DNA from: Chrysochromulina tobinii
Taxonomy: Eukaryota; Haptophyta; Prymnesiales; Chrysochromulinaceae
DNA length: 35,112 nt
Assembly: GCA_001275005.1 (NCBI GenBank)
Contig: JWZX01003232.1
Location: 1-35,112, forward strand
Direction of reading: 5' to 3'
The translations under genes were made by a program, and so were the position numbers. Below the pieces are notes generated by a model. That model was given only the letters and a program-made list of their open reading frames with translations, was not told the DNA's origin and did not search any database. The stretch's first letter is position 1. The number at the start of each line of letters is the position of its first letter. This document shows positions 17,901 through 26,192 of the stretch, one piece after another.

Positions 17901-20900
17901 CTTGCGCTGCGCCCGCGCGCTCGACGGTGGAGCCGCCCTTGGAGAGCGAGTCCAGGAGCCACGGGAGCAGGTCGGGGAACTGCTCCTCGCCCAGCCCGGC
18001 GCACAGCCGGCCGAGAGCCTTGGCGCCTGTCGAGCGCACCTCGGGGATAGGGTCGAGCAGCACGGCGCGCAGCTCAGGCAGCAGCTGCCCCAGATATGGC
18101 ACAATGTCGCGTCGCTCGGAGAGCAGCGAGCACATGTTGCCGGTGATGTGCGACGCCTTGCGCTTCCCCTGCGCCGAGCGCTCGCGCAACCCGCGGTGCA
18201 GTACCGGCACGATGAGCGCGAGCGAAGGCGGGTCAACGCAGTGTTCAAACTGGCAATGGGCGAGCGCGTCGATGGCGGCGCCCGTCTTGGTGCTCGGCTC
18301 GCTGAGCGCGGCCAGCAGCGTGGGCACAAGCTGCGCGATCTCAGGGTTCTTAATGACGGCGCCCACAGAGCCGAGCGCGGCGTTGGCGCCCTCCTTGACC
18401 TTCGGGTGCGAGTGGGTGAGCGCCTCCGTCAGCCGCGGCACGACCTGCGGCAGTGTGGCCGAGAGCTGCTTGGGAGCGCAGTACGCCATCGAGCCAAGCA
18501 GCTCGACCGCCGCGTGCTTCGTACGCCACTTTTCCTCGTCGAGGGCATTGAGAAGCGAGGGTAGCACCATCTTGACGCCCTGCGCCGACAACTGGGACAT
18601 GATGCGCTGCGAGGCGCTCACCGCCGCGTGCCGAACGGGGCCACTGCCGTCGGAGACACACGTGAGCAGCATCGGCAGGATGGTGATGATGTACGGCTCG
18701 AAGAGGCGGCCGAGCGTCTCGCACAGGCACTCGAACGCGTGCAGAGCGCCTTCGCGTGCGTCCGCCGCTTGCTCGCCCTTAGCCTTGCTCTCCACGGCAG
18801 CTTGCAGCGCGGTCATCACACCGTGCTGCTTGAGCGAGGGGATGCCAAGCCCCTTGACGACGCCCGCGAGGCCAAACGCGGCACCGCGCCGTTCCGCATA
18901 CGAGGGCGTGGTTGTGAGCGTCTTCTGCAGCGTGGCTAGATACTCGGGCGCGTTGGCCTTGACGGCAGGCTTGCTCACGAGCGATGCGAGCGACTGCGAG
19001 ATGGTACGCTGCACTACCTCCGACGGGGTGCCAAGCGCAGCCATCAGGCGCGTCACCACTTGGGCCACCTTTGGGTCGTCGGGCGGGATGTGCGTCGCGA
19101 GCGAGCCCATGTACAGCACGACTCCCTGCCGGATGCGATCGTGCACCTCGGTCGTCGCCGGCTCAGCCAAAAAGGACTCAAGCAGCGGCACAAGCATCGT
19201 GACCATCGCCTCCGCGTCGGATTGACGCTCGATGATGTCGCGCCCCGCCGCCACCATCTGCTGCGCGACCATCTCGTGCTCATCCCCGAGTGCGCGCTTG
19301 AAGAAGGCAAAGACAAGTGGGAGTTGCTCCCGCGCGCGAAGCCGTGGCGCGAGGGCTGCGAGCGTGAGCGCCACGCCTTGCCGTGAGCGCCAGTCATCAG
19401 GATCGTCCACCGGCTCGAGGGCGAGCATTCGAGCACGTGCGTCGCTCGGCTTCTCCGCGGGGAGGCTCTTGTTATACAGCGCGAAGAGCTTGGGCAGCTC
19501 GGCACCGGCGGCGGCGAGCGCGAGGGCGACCTGCTGCCGAATGCGCAGCTCTTCGCTGGCGAGCAGCGGCAGCAGCTCCGCGTCGAGGCCCGAAGGCGGC
19601 TCGTCGCTGCCATCCGCACGCTCCATCCACGCAGACTTGCCCAAGGCGGCGCACTCCGTGTCCGCGTCGAACCTCAGCAGCCACCGGAGCGCTGTGAAGT
19701 GGACTGTGAAGTGGACGGGCTCCGCACCCTCGCTTGCCTGAGCCGGCTCATCGCCAGCCACCGGCACGCAGCGGAGGGCCTCGACGGCGGCGATGCGCAC
19801 CTTGGCCGACTCGGGATAGAGAGCGCCGTTGAGTAGCTCCTCGAGCGCGTCGGGCCGTAGCGAGGCCGCCACCTGGCGAAGCGCATCCGCCGCGGCGGCA
19901 TGCCACCGGTCGCCGCGCTCGACGGCGGCAAGGAGCAGTCGCGTCTGCAGCCGGCGCTCACGCTGGGTGAGGGCGAGCCGCGCCTCGCTGTGCAGGCAGA
20001 GCAGCTTGAAGGCGGCCTCATGTACGGCCGCCGCGGCCTCGCCCTTGCCATCGGCGTGCATCGCGCGCTGCAGCACGGGGAGCAGCAACGAGGCGCTCGA
20101 CGACGGGAGTGGGGAGCGCAGCCCCGCAGCCATGTCGCCCAGGATGACGCGAAGCTGCGCGCAGAGCGTCGAACCGCTTGCGACGGGCTCGCTGGGCTCG
20201 CTCGCCGACGCCAGCAACGCTTGGCTCATCAGCGCGAGGCGCGCCCGCACGTACGAGTTGCCGCAGCCCACGAGGGCATCGAAGAGGGGAGCCATCCACG
20301 TGGGCAGCGTGCCGCTCAGCTGGAGCACGGGCAGCGCGGGCAACGGGAGCAGAACCGGAAGCAGCTTGCCCAGCCACGGTTGGGCGGCGACGGGCGCGCC
20401 CACGCACACGGTGGTCACGAGCTCGGCCTGGCACGCGAGGAGAGCGCGCGCCTCATGCAATGTGGTCCGCACCGCCTTCTCCTCCTCGAGCTGGCGCTCG
20501 CGCTGCGCGTCCTGCTTCGAACTTGAGCTCTTCTTCTCGACGCCCTTGGCACTTTTCACACTCGCCTTCTCCTCGGGTTTCTTCTTGAGCTTAGCGCGCA
20601 CCTCGGCCTCCCAGTCGGCGCCACCATCGCCGCCACCACGAGCACCCTCGGCGCTCACCTCGGCGCTCTCATCGCTCACGAGGGGCTGGTCGGAGGAGAG
20701 GCGCCCATCGGGCGTTTGCAGGATGCGCATGCCCATGGCGCCCACGGCGCCGAGCGTCTGGCAAGACTTGCGCAGGCCATCAAGGATTGGCGTGAGCAGC
20801 TCCGGCGCGGCGAGGTCGCCAGCCACGCCGAGCAGCGCACGCAGCCCCCCGAGCGCTGCCACGCGCGTCTCGGCCGACGAGGCGAGCGCGCCTTTGTCGC

Positions 20901-23100
20901 CGCTGAGATGCGCGGCGATGGCCCTCGCATTGGCCTGCAGTAGCTGCACCACCGAGCGCTCTCGCTGCCACAGGAGGAAGAGCGTTGGCCAGGGGCCCTC
21001 CCCTTGCGAGACGATGGCTGGGTGGTGGCAAAGGAGCAGGATGCGAGGGAGGAGGCCTTCGGAGCTGTGCGCTCCTGCCAGCACGACCGCCGCCGCGTTG
21101 GCGAGCCGCGGGGCTCGCGCGGCGGCGGCCGCCGCCAGAGCCGCAACGCTGTCAGCCTCGTTCGCATCCTCGGCCGCGGCGGCGAGCTCGGGCGCCTTCT
21201 TGACGACTGTCTCGAGGGCGCTGAGCAGTCGCTCGGCGGCCTCGCAGGGCATCGTCGCCACGTACTGCGAGAGCGCCTTGTCGGCGGCGCGGCGAGGCGC
21301 GGCCATCGGGTGCGCGATGAGCTGGAAGAGCTGGCGGAATAGGAGCACGCCGCCGTCGCCACAAAGAGCGAGCTGTGCGGGCGTGCGCAGGGTGCCCTCG
21401 AGCAGTCGGTTCAGCAAGCACAGCTCGCGCTCGGACGCGGCAGCAAGAGGCTCCGTGTGCCAGACGAAGGAGTCCTTCGCCTTGAGCGTGAGCGTCCAGA
21501 GCTTCTCCTTCGTGCACTGCTGCTCGACCACCGGGCACAGCTGGCCGCCCTCGCGCAGGCAACAGAGCACGCCGAGCGCGTCGGCCCGTGCGGCGCCGCT
21601 GGCAGGAGGCTTTGTAAGGGCTGGCTTGATGAGGGCAAGGAGCGGCTCGCCCAGGCTGCTGATGGCGGCCACGAGCGTGGCGGGCGGCGGCGAGGCCGCA
21701 GCGCATGCCTCGAGGGCCGCAAGGATGCCGCCAACGTGCGCACGGCGCACCTCGGCGTCCTTTTCGCCAAGGCCTTTAGCAAAGGCGGTGGCGCACGAAG
21801 CGGCCGCCGCCGCGAGGGGCATCCAGCGGCCAGCGGCCGCGAGAATGGTGGCGCGGGGCCCCTCCTGCGTCTCCTTGGCGGCAAGCGCGAGCAGCGCCGT
21901 CACGACGCCGTCCGCCTCCTTCACCGTGCCGCCGTTCTCGGCGAGCAGCGGCGTCGCGAGCTCAGCCAGGGCGTCGGCGAAGGAAGCCTTTTGCTGCGAG
22001 CCAGGGATGGCGCTGGGCTTGGTGGTCGCGAGCTGCGCCGCCGCACCGAGAGCAGCGGCCGATCCACACCGTTTGCAGAGGACACCCAGGCAACTGACCG
22101 TCGCATCTGCGCGCGGCGTTGCCGCTCCGAGAAGCAACGGCTGCAGCGCCTCGAGCAGCGAGGGCATCGAGGCGCCGATCGGGACGGTAGCGGGCAGCGC
22201 CTCGAGCAGGGGCGGCATGAGGGCGAGCACCGCGTCCGGGGTGCGCTTGAGCGCCTTGAGCGCTGCAGGCAGCAGCGTTTTGCTCCACTCGGCCTCCGTG
22301 GCCGTCGTGAGGACCGGCGCGAATGCCCACTGCATCCCCACCGTCGGCGGCTGTGCGCTCCCGATGACGGCGCTCGCGTACAACCCGAGCCAAGCCTCGC
22401 GAGTCGCGGGCTGCTCGGCGAGGCGCAGGCGTGGATCGAGTACGGCGCCGGCGATGGCACATGCCGGTGGTCCTGGGTTTTCGAGCGCGAGCACCGCTGC
22501 CGCGTACCTACCCGGCGCCTCGTTGGCACACGAAAGCACGCCTCGGAACGCACTGCGCGCGCAGCGCACCAGCGCGCGACGGCGTCCATCTGCCTCGATG
22601 TCGTGCAGAAGGCTGCCTTTGGCGAGCGCGAGCGCAGTAAACCCTTGTCGTGGGGCCGCCGCGGTCCCGGTCGCCGCCTCAAAGTCTGCTCGCAGCGCCG
22701 CGCAAAGGCTCCGCAGCGCAAACAGCTTTCCCGACGGTGTCAGCGGCACAGACGAGGAGGTCTCCGCAAGTAGCCGCGCCACGAGCGCGCGCACGAAATC
22801 GGGCCCAAAGTCGGATCGACGGCCGAGCGCGCCGATGGCTTGCAGGCACGCGTGGGTCGAGCGGCTGTCGTCGTAAACCTCGAGGAGGCTCACAATCGTG
22901 TCCGAGAGCAGGGCAACGGCATCGGATGGGACGTCGGTTGACAGGGCTTGCGGTATCGCCTCGCTGAAGCACTGGATGCGCGTCTCGATGCTGCGGGCTC
23001 GGGTGAGCGTCAGAACCGCGTCGAGGGTGAGGAGTTCGGGTTGCGCTGGCGCGATCTCGGCTGCGTCGACGTCCATCGCGCGCGCCCCTGCGTCGCTCAT
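14923..23100 (-). CDS. GCN1: GCN1, ribosome-bound activator of the eIF2-alpha kinase GCN2
   Basis: Giant HEAT-repeat protein that sits on stalled or collided ribosomes and, with GCN20, activates GCN2 in the amino-acid starvation response. From the Met at 23100 it has 2725 aa, close to the roughly 2670 aa of yeast and human GCN1. HEAT-like repeats run throughout. The most conserved block, equivalent to the eEF3-like region of yeast Gcn1, lies at about 1400-1715. It includes RRGAAFGLAGVVKGLGIPSL, FEPYIITILPMLLTCVSDGS, KWRTKHAAVELLGSMAYCAP and LLPELRAVLLDPIPEVRSTG. A Lys/Glu/Ser-rich charged segment at about 835-890 breaks the helical pattern. The GCN2-binding region should lie at about 2050-2450 by comparison with yeast. 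The frame reaches 23139, but the Met at 23100 opens the typical start MSDAGARAMDV. An 8.2-kb coding region without any intron is notable. Confidence 0.96.
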   Translation of the reverse strand: MSDAGARAMDVDAAEIAPAQPELLTLDAVLTLTRARSIETRIQCFSEAIPQALSTDVPSDAVALLSDTIVSLLEVYDDSRSTHACLQAIGALGRRSDFGPDFVRALVARLLAETSSSVPLTPSGKLFALRSLCAALRADFEAATGTAAAPRQGFTALALAKGSLLHDIEADGRRRALVRCARSAFRGVLSCANEAPGRYAAAVLALENPGPPACAIAGAVLDPRLRLAEQPATREAWLGLYASAVIGSAQPPTVGMQWAFAPVLTTATEAEWSKTLLPAALKALKRTPDAVLALMPPLLEALPATVPIGASMPSLLEALQPLLLGAATPRADATVSCLGVLCKRCGSAAALGAAAQLATTKPSAIPGSQQKASFADALAELATPLLAENGGTVKEADGVVTALLALAAKETQEGPRATILAAAGRWMPLAAAAASCATAFAKGLGEKDAEVRRAHVGGILAALEACAAASPPPATLVAAISSLGEPLLALIKPALTKPPASGAARADALGVLCCLREGGQLCPVVEQQCTKEKLWTLTLKAKDSFVWHTEPLAAASERELCLLNRLLEGTLRTPAQLALCGDGGVLLFRQLFQLIAHPMAAPRRAADKALSQYVATMPCEAAERLLSALETVVKKAPELAAAAEDANEADSVAALAAAAAARAPRLANAAAVVLAGAHSSEGLLPRILLLCHHPAIVSQGEGPWPTLFLLWQRERSVVQLLQANARAIAAHLSGDKGALASSAETRVAALGGLRALLGVAGDLAAPELLTPILDGLRKSCQTLGAVGAMGMRILQTPDGRLSSDQPLVSDESAEVSAEGARGGGDGGADWEAEVRAKLKKKPEEKASVKSAKGVEKKSSSSKQDAQRERQLEEEKAVRTTLHEARALLACQAELVTTVCVGAPVAAQPWLGKLLPVLLPLPALPVLQLSGTLPTWMAPLFDALVGCGNSYVRARLALMSQALLASASEPSEPVASGSTLCAQLRVILGDMAAGLRSPLPSSSASLLLPVLQRAMHADGKGEAAAAVHEAAFKLLCLHSEARLALTQRERRLQTRLLLAAVERGDRWHAAAADALRQVAASLRPDALEELLNGALYPESAKVRIAAVEALRCVPVAGDEPAQASEGAEPVHFTVHFTALRWLLRFDADTECAALGKSAWMERADGSDEPPSGLDAELLPLLASEELRIRQQVALALAAAGAELPKLFALYNKSLPAEKPSDARARMLALEPVDDPDDWRSRQGVALTLAALAPRLRAREQLPLVFAFFKRALGDEHEMVAQQMVAAGRDIIERQSDAEAMVTMLVPLLESFLAEPATTEVHDRIRQGVVLYMGSLATHIPPDDPKVAQVVTRLMAALGTPSEVVQRTISQSLASLVSKPAVKANAPEYLATLQKTLTTTPSYAERRGAAFGLAGVVKGLGIPSLKQHGVMTALQAAVESKAKGEQAADAREGALHAFECLCETLGRLFEPYIITILPMLLTCVSDGSGPVRHAAVSASQRIMSQLSAQGVKMVLPSLLNALDEEKWRTKHAAVELLGSMAYCAPKQLSATLPQVVPRLTEALTHSHPKVKEGANAALGSVGAVIKNPEIAQLVPTLLAALSEPSTKTGAAIDALAHCQFEHCVDPPSLALIVPVLHRGLRERSAQGKRKASHITGNMCSLLSERRDIVPYLGQLLPELRAVLLDPIPEVRSTGAKALGRLCAGLGEEQFPDLLPWLLDSLSKGGSTVERAGAAQGLAEVVGALGDAKVRQMLPTLIDGCSVGTPSSREGYSMVWVHLPIVLGKRFEPFLGEVIPVVLARLSDDSGAVRDTCMRAALGMIAIYLEAAAALLLPPLQRGLSDVNYRIRQASAELLGELMQRLTGGDPVEVLEVGAKPPEDSVFANAIPVEQQHALLAAIYIARNDVHVAVRSASSTLWKALIGNAPKTLRIILVPLTEQLISGLSTEDEDQQQAAAQAMGELVSKLSERVLPKLLPTLQQCLTSADAARRRGVCLGLSELMVATGRDVITDFLGGIIPCVREGLCDEDSSVREAAARSFSQLQRILGQQAIYEIVPALLQLLRSDDALLVAKGQNGLREVMGQRPQAVVPYLLPKLLAPPITLAHARALGAVAEVAGAALHTHLDVVLPALWKETYLEAEVAPNQRSVDPDLRDALVASASAVALAVQADGLHFLIGEIRTATTTKAKAHVRIAAAALIETVCKSSTLDLSVHHSNLIQSLIGMFHAEEPAVQRSGIRGLDNLIKSLPKERYPLHVAALREAVKSVSTEHRANELAAGASRDEPSFLPAFCLPNGLGALVAVHLQGLMTGTPELREQSAAALGEAVGLTSPAALKPYVIQITGPLIRIVGDRFPPAVKAAILHTLTLLITKGSILLKPFVPQLQTTFVKALSDPAKVVRARGATALSHLISLATRVEPLATEIHNTLSTADAGVQVALLCALAGVLRGISQPLSEALVAKIQASALELLCADDDELSFAAATLIGACGRWTPLDELHDNIEAATTACGAEPWQQQLRALRGYQSLLRNAPVAALKPLLSTIFDAVGEAAKHEKIDLRMPASHALVRVAVNMAEPAAEDVADAATEGAEPEELALASAMAVPPSLYGLLVELLADDVLEVRVSALHALKTMCKLRPALLRASGCKLAGLVLPGIAQNCQDSRRMQVSGAAKRTMMHVLAVVGWCSPEEVAQHLPRSNEAAAYTAEFVKKTFARIAGTESEEGELSDADV

Positions 23101-23150
23101 AGACGAGACTGTGAAGAATGTGTGACAATGACAACCCACGTCTAGGATGC

Positions 23151-23177
23151 ATCATCAGACATCATCAGACATCAGAC
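23151..23177. repeat. Short tandem repeat ATCATCAGAC
   Basis: Two perfect copies of a 10-mer (23151-23160 and 23161-23170) followed by a partial third copy, ATCAGAC. It lies about 50 bases upstream of the GCN1 start codon, so it is within the GCN1 leader or core promoter. A regulatory role is unproven. Confidence 0.75.
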
Positions 23178-23928
23178 GTCAAGCGTCGAGTTGGGCCTAG
23201 ATTGCTTGCGCGCGCTCGCGCCATTTCCCTTCGGACTGGAAGGGCGAGAGGGTGGCCGACGAAGGATGCCGACGTTCCGCGCGCGGCTGCAGCTCGCGCC
23301 CGTCGATTTGGGCCTCGTTGGGCATGCGCCCCCCGCGCCTTCAAACAAGAAGCGCCTGTTCGAGCATGAGATGTCGCCCCCCAAGCTCATGCCTCGCCTC
23401 GCCTCATTCCCCATTATGGCGCGCACCAGCAAGGACGCTGCTGATACCGCCGACCCCTGCGCGGTGCCACCGTATGTAGCCACACGCCTCGAACCCGGGT
23501 CCGCGTGCCCTCTCCCCTGCGGTGTGGATCTCCTCCCTGCCAACCCACAGGGTCTGGGGATCGAGTCGTGCCCAAGCAGGAATGTCAAGCGAGCACATCG
23601 CGACGCCAAGCACCCTGCTGTGCGTGCCGAAGTCGACGAGGACGGGCTAGTACCGACACCCGCCAAGCTCCAACTTCCGGGTGCGCCTTGCCGCGCGGAC
23701 TCGAGCTGCCCGTGCACTGTTCCATGAGTGCCCTCACCGTCCCACGACCGGCGGGCGCGAGTCCCTCATTCAGTATCTAGCTGACTCTCTCGGCGCGTCC
23801 CTGCACGTTGCAGGTTTGCCTTTGACCACCGCTTCTCCATGAGTGCACGGAGGAGAAGTCAGTGCGTCTCGGCGTCGAGGGTGGGCATCACGGGCAGCAG
23901 CTTTGCAGCTGACACAGAGGGAGCGGCG

Positions 23929-23970
23929 AAGTCGGCAGCGGCGAGTCGGCAGCGGCGAGTCGGCAGCGGT
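23929..23970. repeat. Three tandem copies of a 14-mer
   Basis: The unit GAGTCGGCAGCGGC is present at 23929-23942 (first base A), 23943-23956 and 23957-23970 (last base T), with a decayed fourth copy, GAAGTTGGCAGGG, following. Minisatellite-like, in the gap upstream of RPL10A. Confidence 0.8.
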
Positions 23971-24681
23971 GAAGTTGGCAGGGTGAGCTCGGACTCGAGC
24001 TTCTTTCCGGAGTTTTGAACGGAAGGGCAGCGCAGCCGCAGAGAGGAAGATCAGGCCATCTAAGGAAAGTTTGCGTCTTCGCGTGCGCTCGCGTCCCCGC
24101 TTAGGCTCAAAAGGCTGATGTTGATTCGTTGAAAGCGGCACGAGCGCATGGACCGGCCCCGTAGCCTCGATCCGCTTTGTACGATGTACGTACCTGCAGC
24201 GAGACCTGCGTGTTGTGTCACTGTGTCACTGTGTCTTCTCTCGGACTAACACGACGCGCGGCGCCCCACGCACCGATCCCGTCCACACCAAGCTCCAAGG
24301 GACCAACAAAATGTTATCTAGACGACATAGCACCACGTCCATCATGGCACGCACCCGTTGTGCCTGACAAGCAAGCGGGTTCGTCGAAACGACACCCTAC
24401 TTAAACAAGTGCCCTCGTTGCGTGCTTGCTTGCTTGACTTGACGTGACTTGACCACCATTTCCAGGACCCTGCAAACTTACCTTTGAGATCACGACGGCG
24501 CTTTTTTGTTGAGGGTCCACGCGGACAAGGCGAGTGCTCTCTCTCCCTCTGGATTCCTGCGCCGTGCGCCGCCTGGCGGGCCAATGGGTCGGCGCGCGCG
24601 CGCGGTGGGGGGCGGCTTCCTGGCTGGCTTCCTGGCTGGCGGCCTGGCGCGGCTCAGGCGTGGGAGGCGCTCTTGCGCCGT

Positions 24682-24756
24682 GTAAGTCCCGCTCGCGGGC
24701 AGCACCACACTGATGCACTGACGCGCCTTTTTGCGTGCGGCTCTGACGTCTGGCAG
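24682..24756 (+). other. Probable 75-base intron in the RPL10A 5' untranslated region
   Basis: A perfect consensus 5' splice site GTAAGT starts at 24682. A branch-like CACTGAC lies near 24716-24722, a T-rich run (CCTTTTTG) near 24726-24734, and TGGCAG ends at 24756, only eight bases before the RPL10A ATG at 24765. Introns at or near the start codon are common in ribosomal protein genes. No cDNA is available, so this is inferred from signals only. Confidence 0.55.
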
Positions 24757-24764
24757 GAGGAGGA

Positions 24765-25415
24765 ATGTCGAAGGTCTCGAACGACCATCTTCGCAAGTGC
24801 ATCGATGCCGTGCTCGCTGGCTCTGTTGAGAAGAAGCGCGACTTCGTCGAGACGATCGAGCTGCAGATTGGCCTGAAGCAGTACGATCCGCAGAAAGACA
24901 AGCGTTTCGCTGGCAGCATCAAGCTGCCACACATCCCGCGCCCAAAGATGCGCGTGTGCGTGCTTGGCGACGCTTTCCACTGCGAGAAGGCTGCGGCGCT
25001 CGGCCTCGAGTTCAAGAACGCCGAGGGCCTCAAAAACTTCAACAAGAACAAGAAGCTCATCAAGAAATTTGCCAAGAAGTACCACAACTTCGTGGCCTCC
25101 GAGAGCTTGATCAAGCAGATCCCGCGTCTGCTCGGCCCCGGTCTCAACAAGGCGGGCAAGTTCCCGATTCTTGTGCTGCAGCAGGAGGATCTTGCCACCA
25201 AGGTCGACGACGTCAAGGCCACGATCAAGTTTCAGCTCAAGAAGGTGCTTTGCATGAGCGTCTCCGTCGGCCACTGCGGCATGGAGAACCAGCCCATCCT
25301 CGAGAACACCAAGCTCTCCATCAACTTCCTCGTCTCGCTTCTCAAGAAGAACTGGCAGAACGTCAAGGTGCTCTACCTCAAGAGTACCATGGGCAAGCCC
25401 CAGCGCATCTATTAA
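24765..25415 (+). CDS. RPL10A: Cytosolic large-subunit ribosomal protein uL1 (L10a)
   Basis: Eukaryotic uL1, which forms the mobile L1 stalk by the ribosomal E site and helps release deacylated tRNA. The 216-aa frame is full length (human about 217 aa) and colinear. It reads [20 protein letters not shown] early, then [20 protein letters not shown], the rRNA-binding [16 protein letters not shown] in the middle, and ends with [20 protein letters not shown] and GKPQRIY. The start is the Met directly after a GAGGAGGA leader; the sequence [14 protein letters not shown] matches the family N-terminus, so no coding exon is missing upstream. A likely 5' untranslated intron lies just before. Codon use is strongly C/G-ended, as expected for a highly expressed gene. 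Confidence 0.98.
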   Translation: MSKVSNDHLRKCIDAVLAGSVEKKRDFVETIELQIGLKQYDPQKDKRFAGSIKLPHIPRPKMRVCVLGDAFHCEKAAALGLEFKNAEGLKNFNKNKKLIKKFAKKYHNFVASESLIKQIPRLLGPGLNKAGKFPILVLQQEDLATKVDDVKATIKFQLKKVLCMSVSVGHCGMENQPILENTKLSINFLVSLLKKNWQNVKVLYLKSTMGKPQRIY

Positions 25416-26192
25416 ATGGTCCGAGCGAGTCGATACGTTTTTGCACGCACACCGAGCCACTCATGCTTGTAACATGATCTGTTTCTAGTCTGAATTAGAG
25501 GAAAGATCCTTGTACACAGCGCGCCCCCAGCTGAACATTGATTCGCGCTCTGCTTTCATTGAGGATACAGGATTGAGACCTCAACTCCCTCGGCCGTATG
25601 GCGTGGATAGTTCAAGCGTACTTATAGCGTTTCGATAGATACCGTGCGGTTTCGCGATGCGGTACGAACTCGTCGCCGCGACTCGTTCTCGTACGAGCCG
25701 GACCCGGCACCCGGCGCGGTCTGGACCGAAAACCCAAACGGGAAACGCGCAAACGCCCGCGGAAAACCGGGCGACTACGACCGTTAAAACTAACTCGGAG
25801 TAAACTCGAATCTCGTAACTCGGGAAGCTGGTGGTGCGACGCACCGTGCGTCCGACATCGATGGACGAGGCATGGTTGCCCGGCAATAGGCCGTATCGCC
25901 CGCGCGGTCTCGGCCCCTGCGAAAGATTCTCGATACGAAGCTGAGACGGCCGCGGAGGCGGAGCGGGCGAGGGACGCGCGGGAAACAGGGATCAGGGTCG
26001 ACGGCGTGCGGCACATAGCCGGGCCTGTGCGGAAGCCGACGCCGCCCGCCCGTGGCCACCGACGCCGCCCGCCCGCGCCGACCATGCGAGGAGACCTCGG
26101 CCATCGGTTTTAGAGTCCGAGAGGAGCTTCCGTGGGTATCACGGCCAATCCAGCCTCGTGCGCAACCTTCGCGGGCACAGCTGTGTGCATGC
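25416..26192. other. Convergent intergenic region with a CpG-dense block
   Basis: About 780 bases between the stops of RPL10A (plus) and the EGF/PSI gene (minus). The first 150 bases should be RPL10A 3' untranslated sequence, with TGTAAC at 25468-25473. From about 25630 to 26110 the DNA changes character: it is dense in CpG and in words such as TCGCGA, GTACGA and CCGGAC, with a small palindrome CTCGTACGAG near 25686-25695. Open frames of 100-157 codons exist on the minus strand here but look like composition artefacts without any domain. It could be an old repeat element; nothing is provable. Confidence 0.4.

Larger units (their letters stand above)
23101..24681. other. Intergenic region between GCN1 and RPL10A
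   Basis: Holds the GCN1 promoter (minus) at its left and the RPL10A promoter and untranslated first exon (plus) at its right. Two overlapping antisense open frames cover 23172-23717 (minus, 181 codons) and 23191-23727 (plus, 178 codons). Neither matches a family I know. The plus frame has a stretch SRNVKRAHRDAKHPAVRAEV that faintly recalls the region before a Copia-type reverse transcriptase, but no catalytic motif is present. Tandem repeats lie at 23151-23177 and 23929-23970. A repeated GGCTTCCTGGCTG-like run is near 24613-24640. From about 24170 to 24480 the sequence is ordinary non-coding DNA with nothing recognisable. Confidence 0.4.

Noticed and set aside
17816-19225. 469-codon plus-strand frame antisense to GCN1
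   Set aside because: Same codon-bias shadow; no domain, and it covers the most conserved HEAT block of GCN1.
19829-22876. 1015-codon open frame on the plus strand, antisense to GCN1
   Set aside because: Ser/Ala/Arg-rich translation typical of the complement of GC-rich coding DNA; GCN1 on the other strand is certain and colinear with its family.
18900-23100. Possible gene fusion or split within the GCN1 reading frame, around the Lys/Glu/Ser-rich insert
   Set aside because: Length and order of HEAT regions agree with known GCN1; a charged segment is compatible with a flexible insert.
24401-25460. Minus-strand frames of 275 and 268 codons antisense to RPL10A
   Set aside because: RPL10A is full length and conserved; the antisense frames are products of its strong codon bias.
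25612-26104. Minus-strand frames of 104 and 157 codons in the CpG-dense block
   Set aside because: Arg-rich, low-information translations with no start context or domain; better explained by composition.
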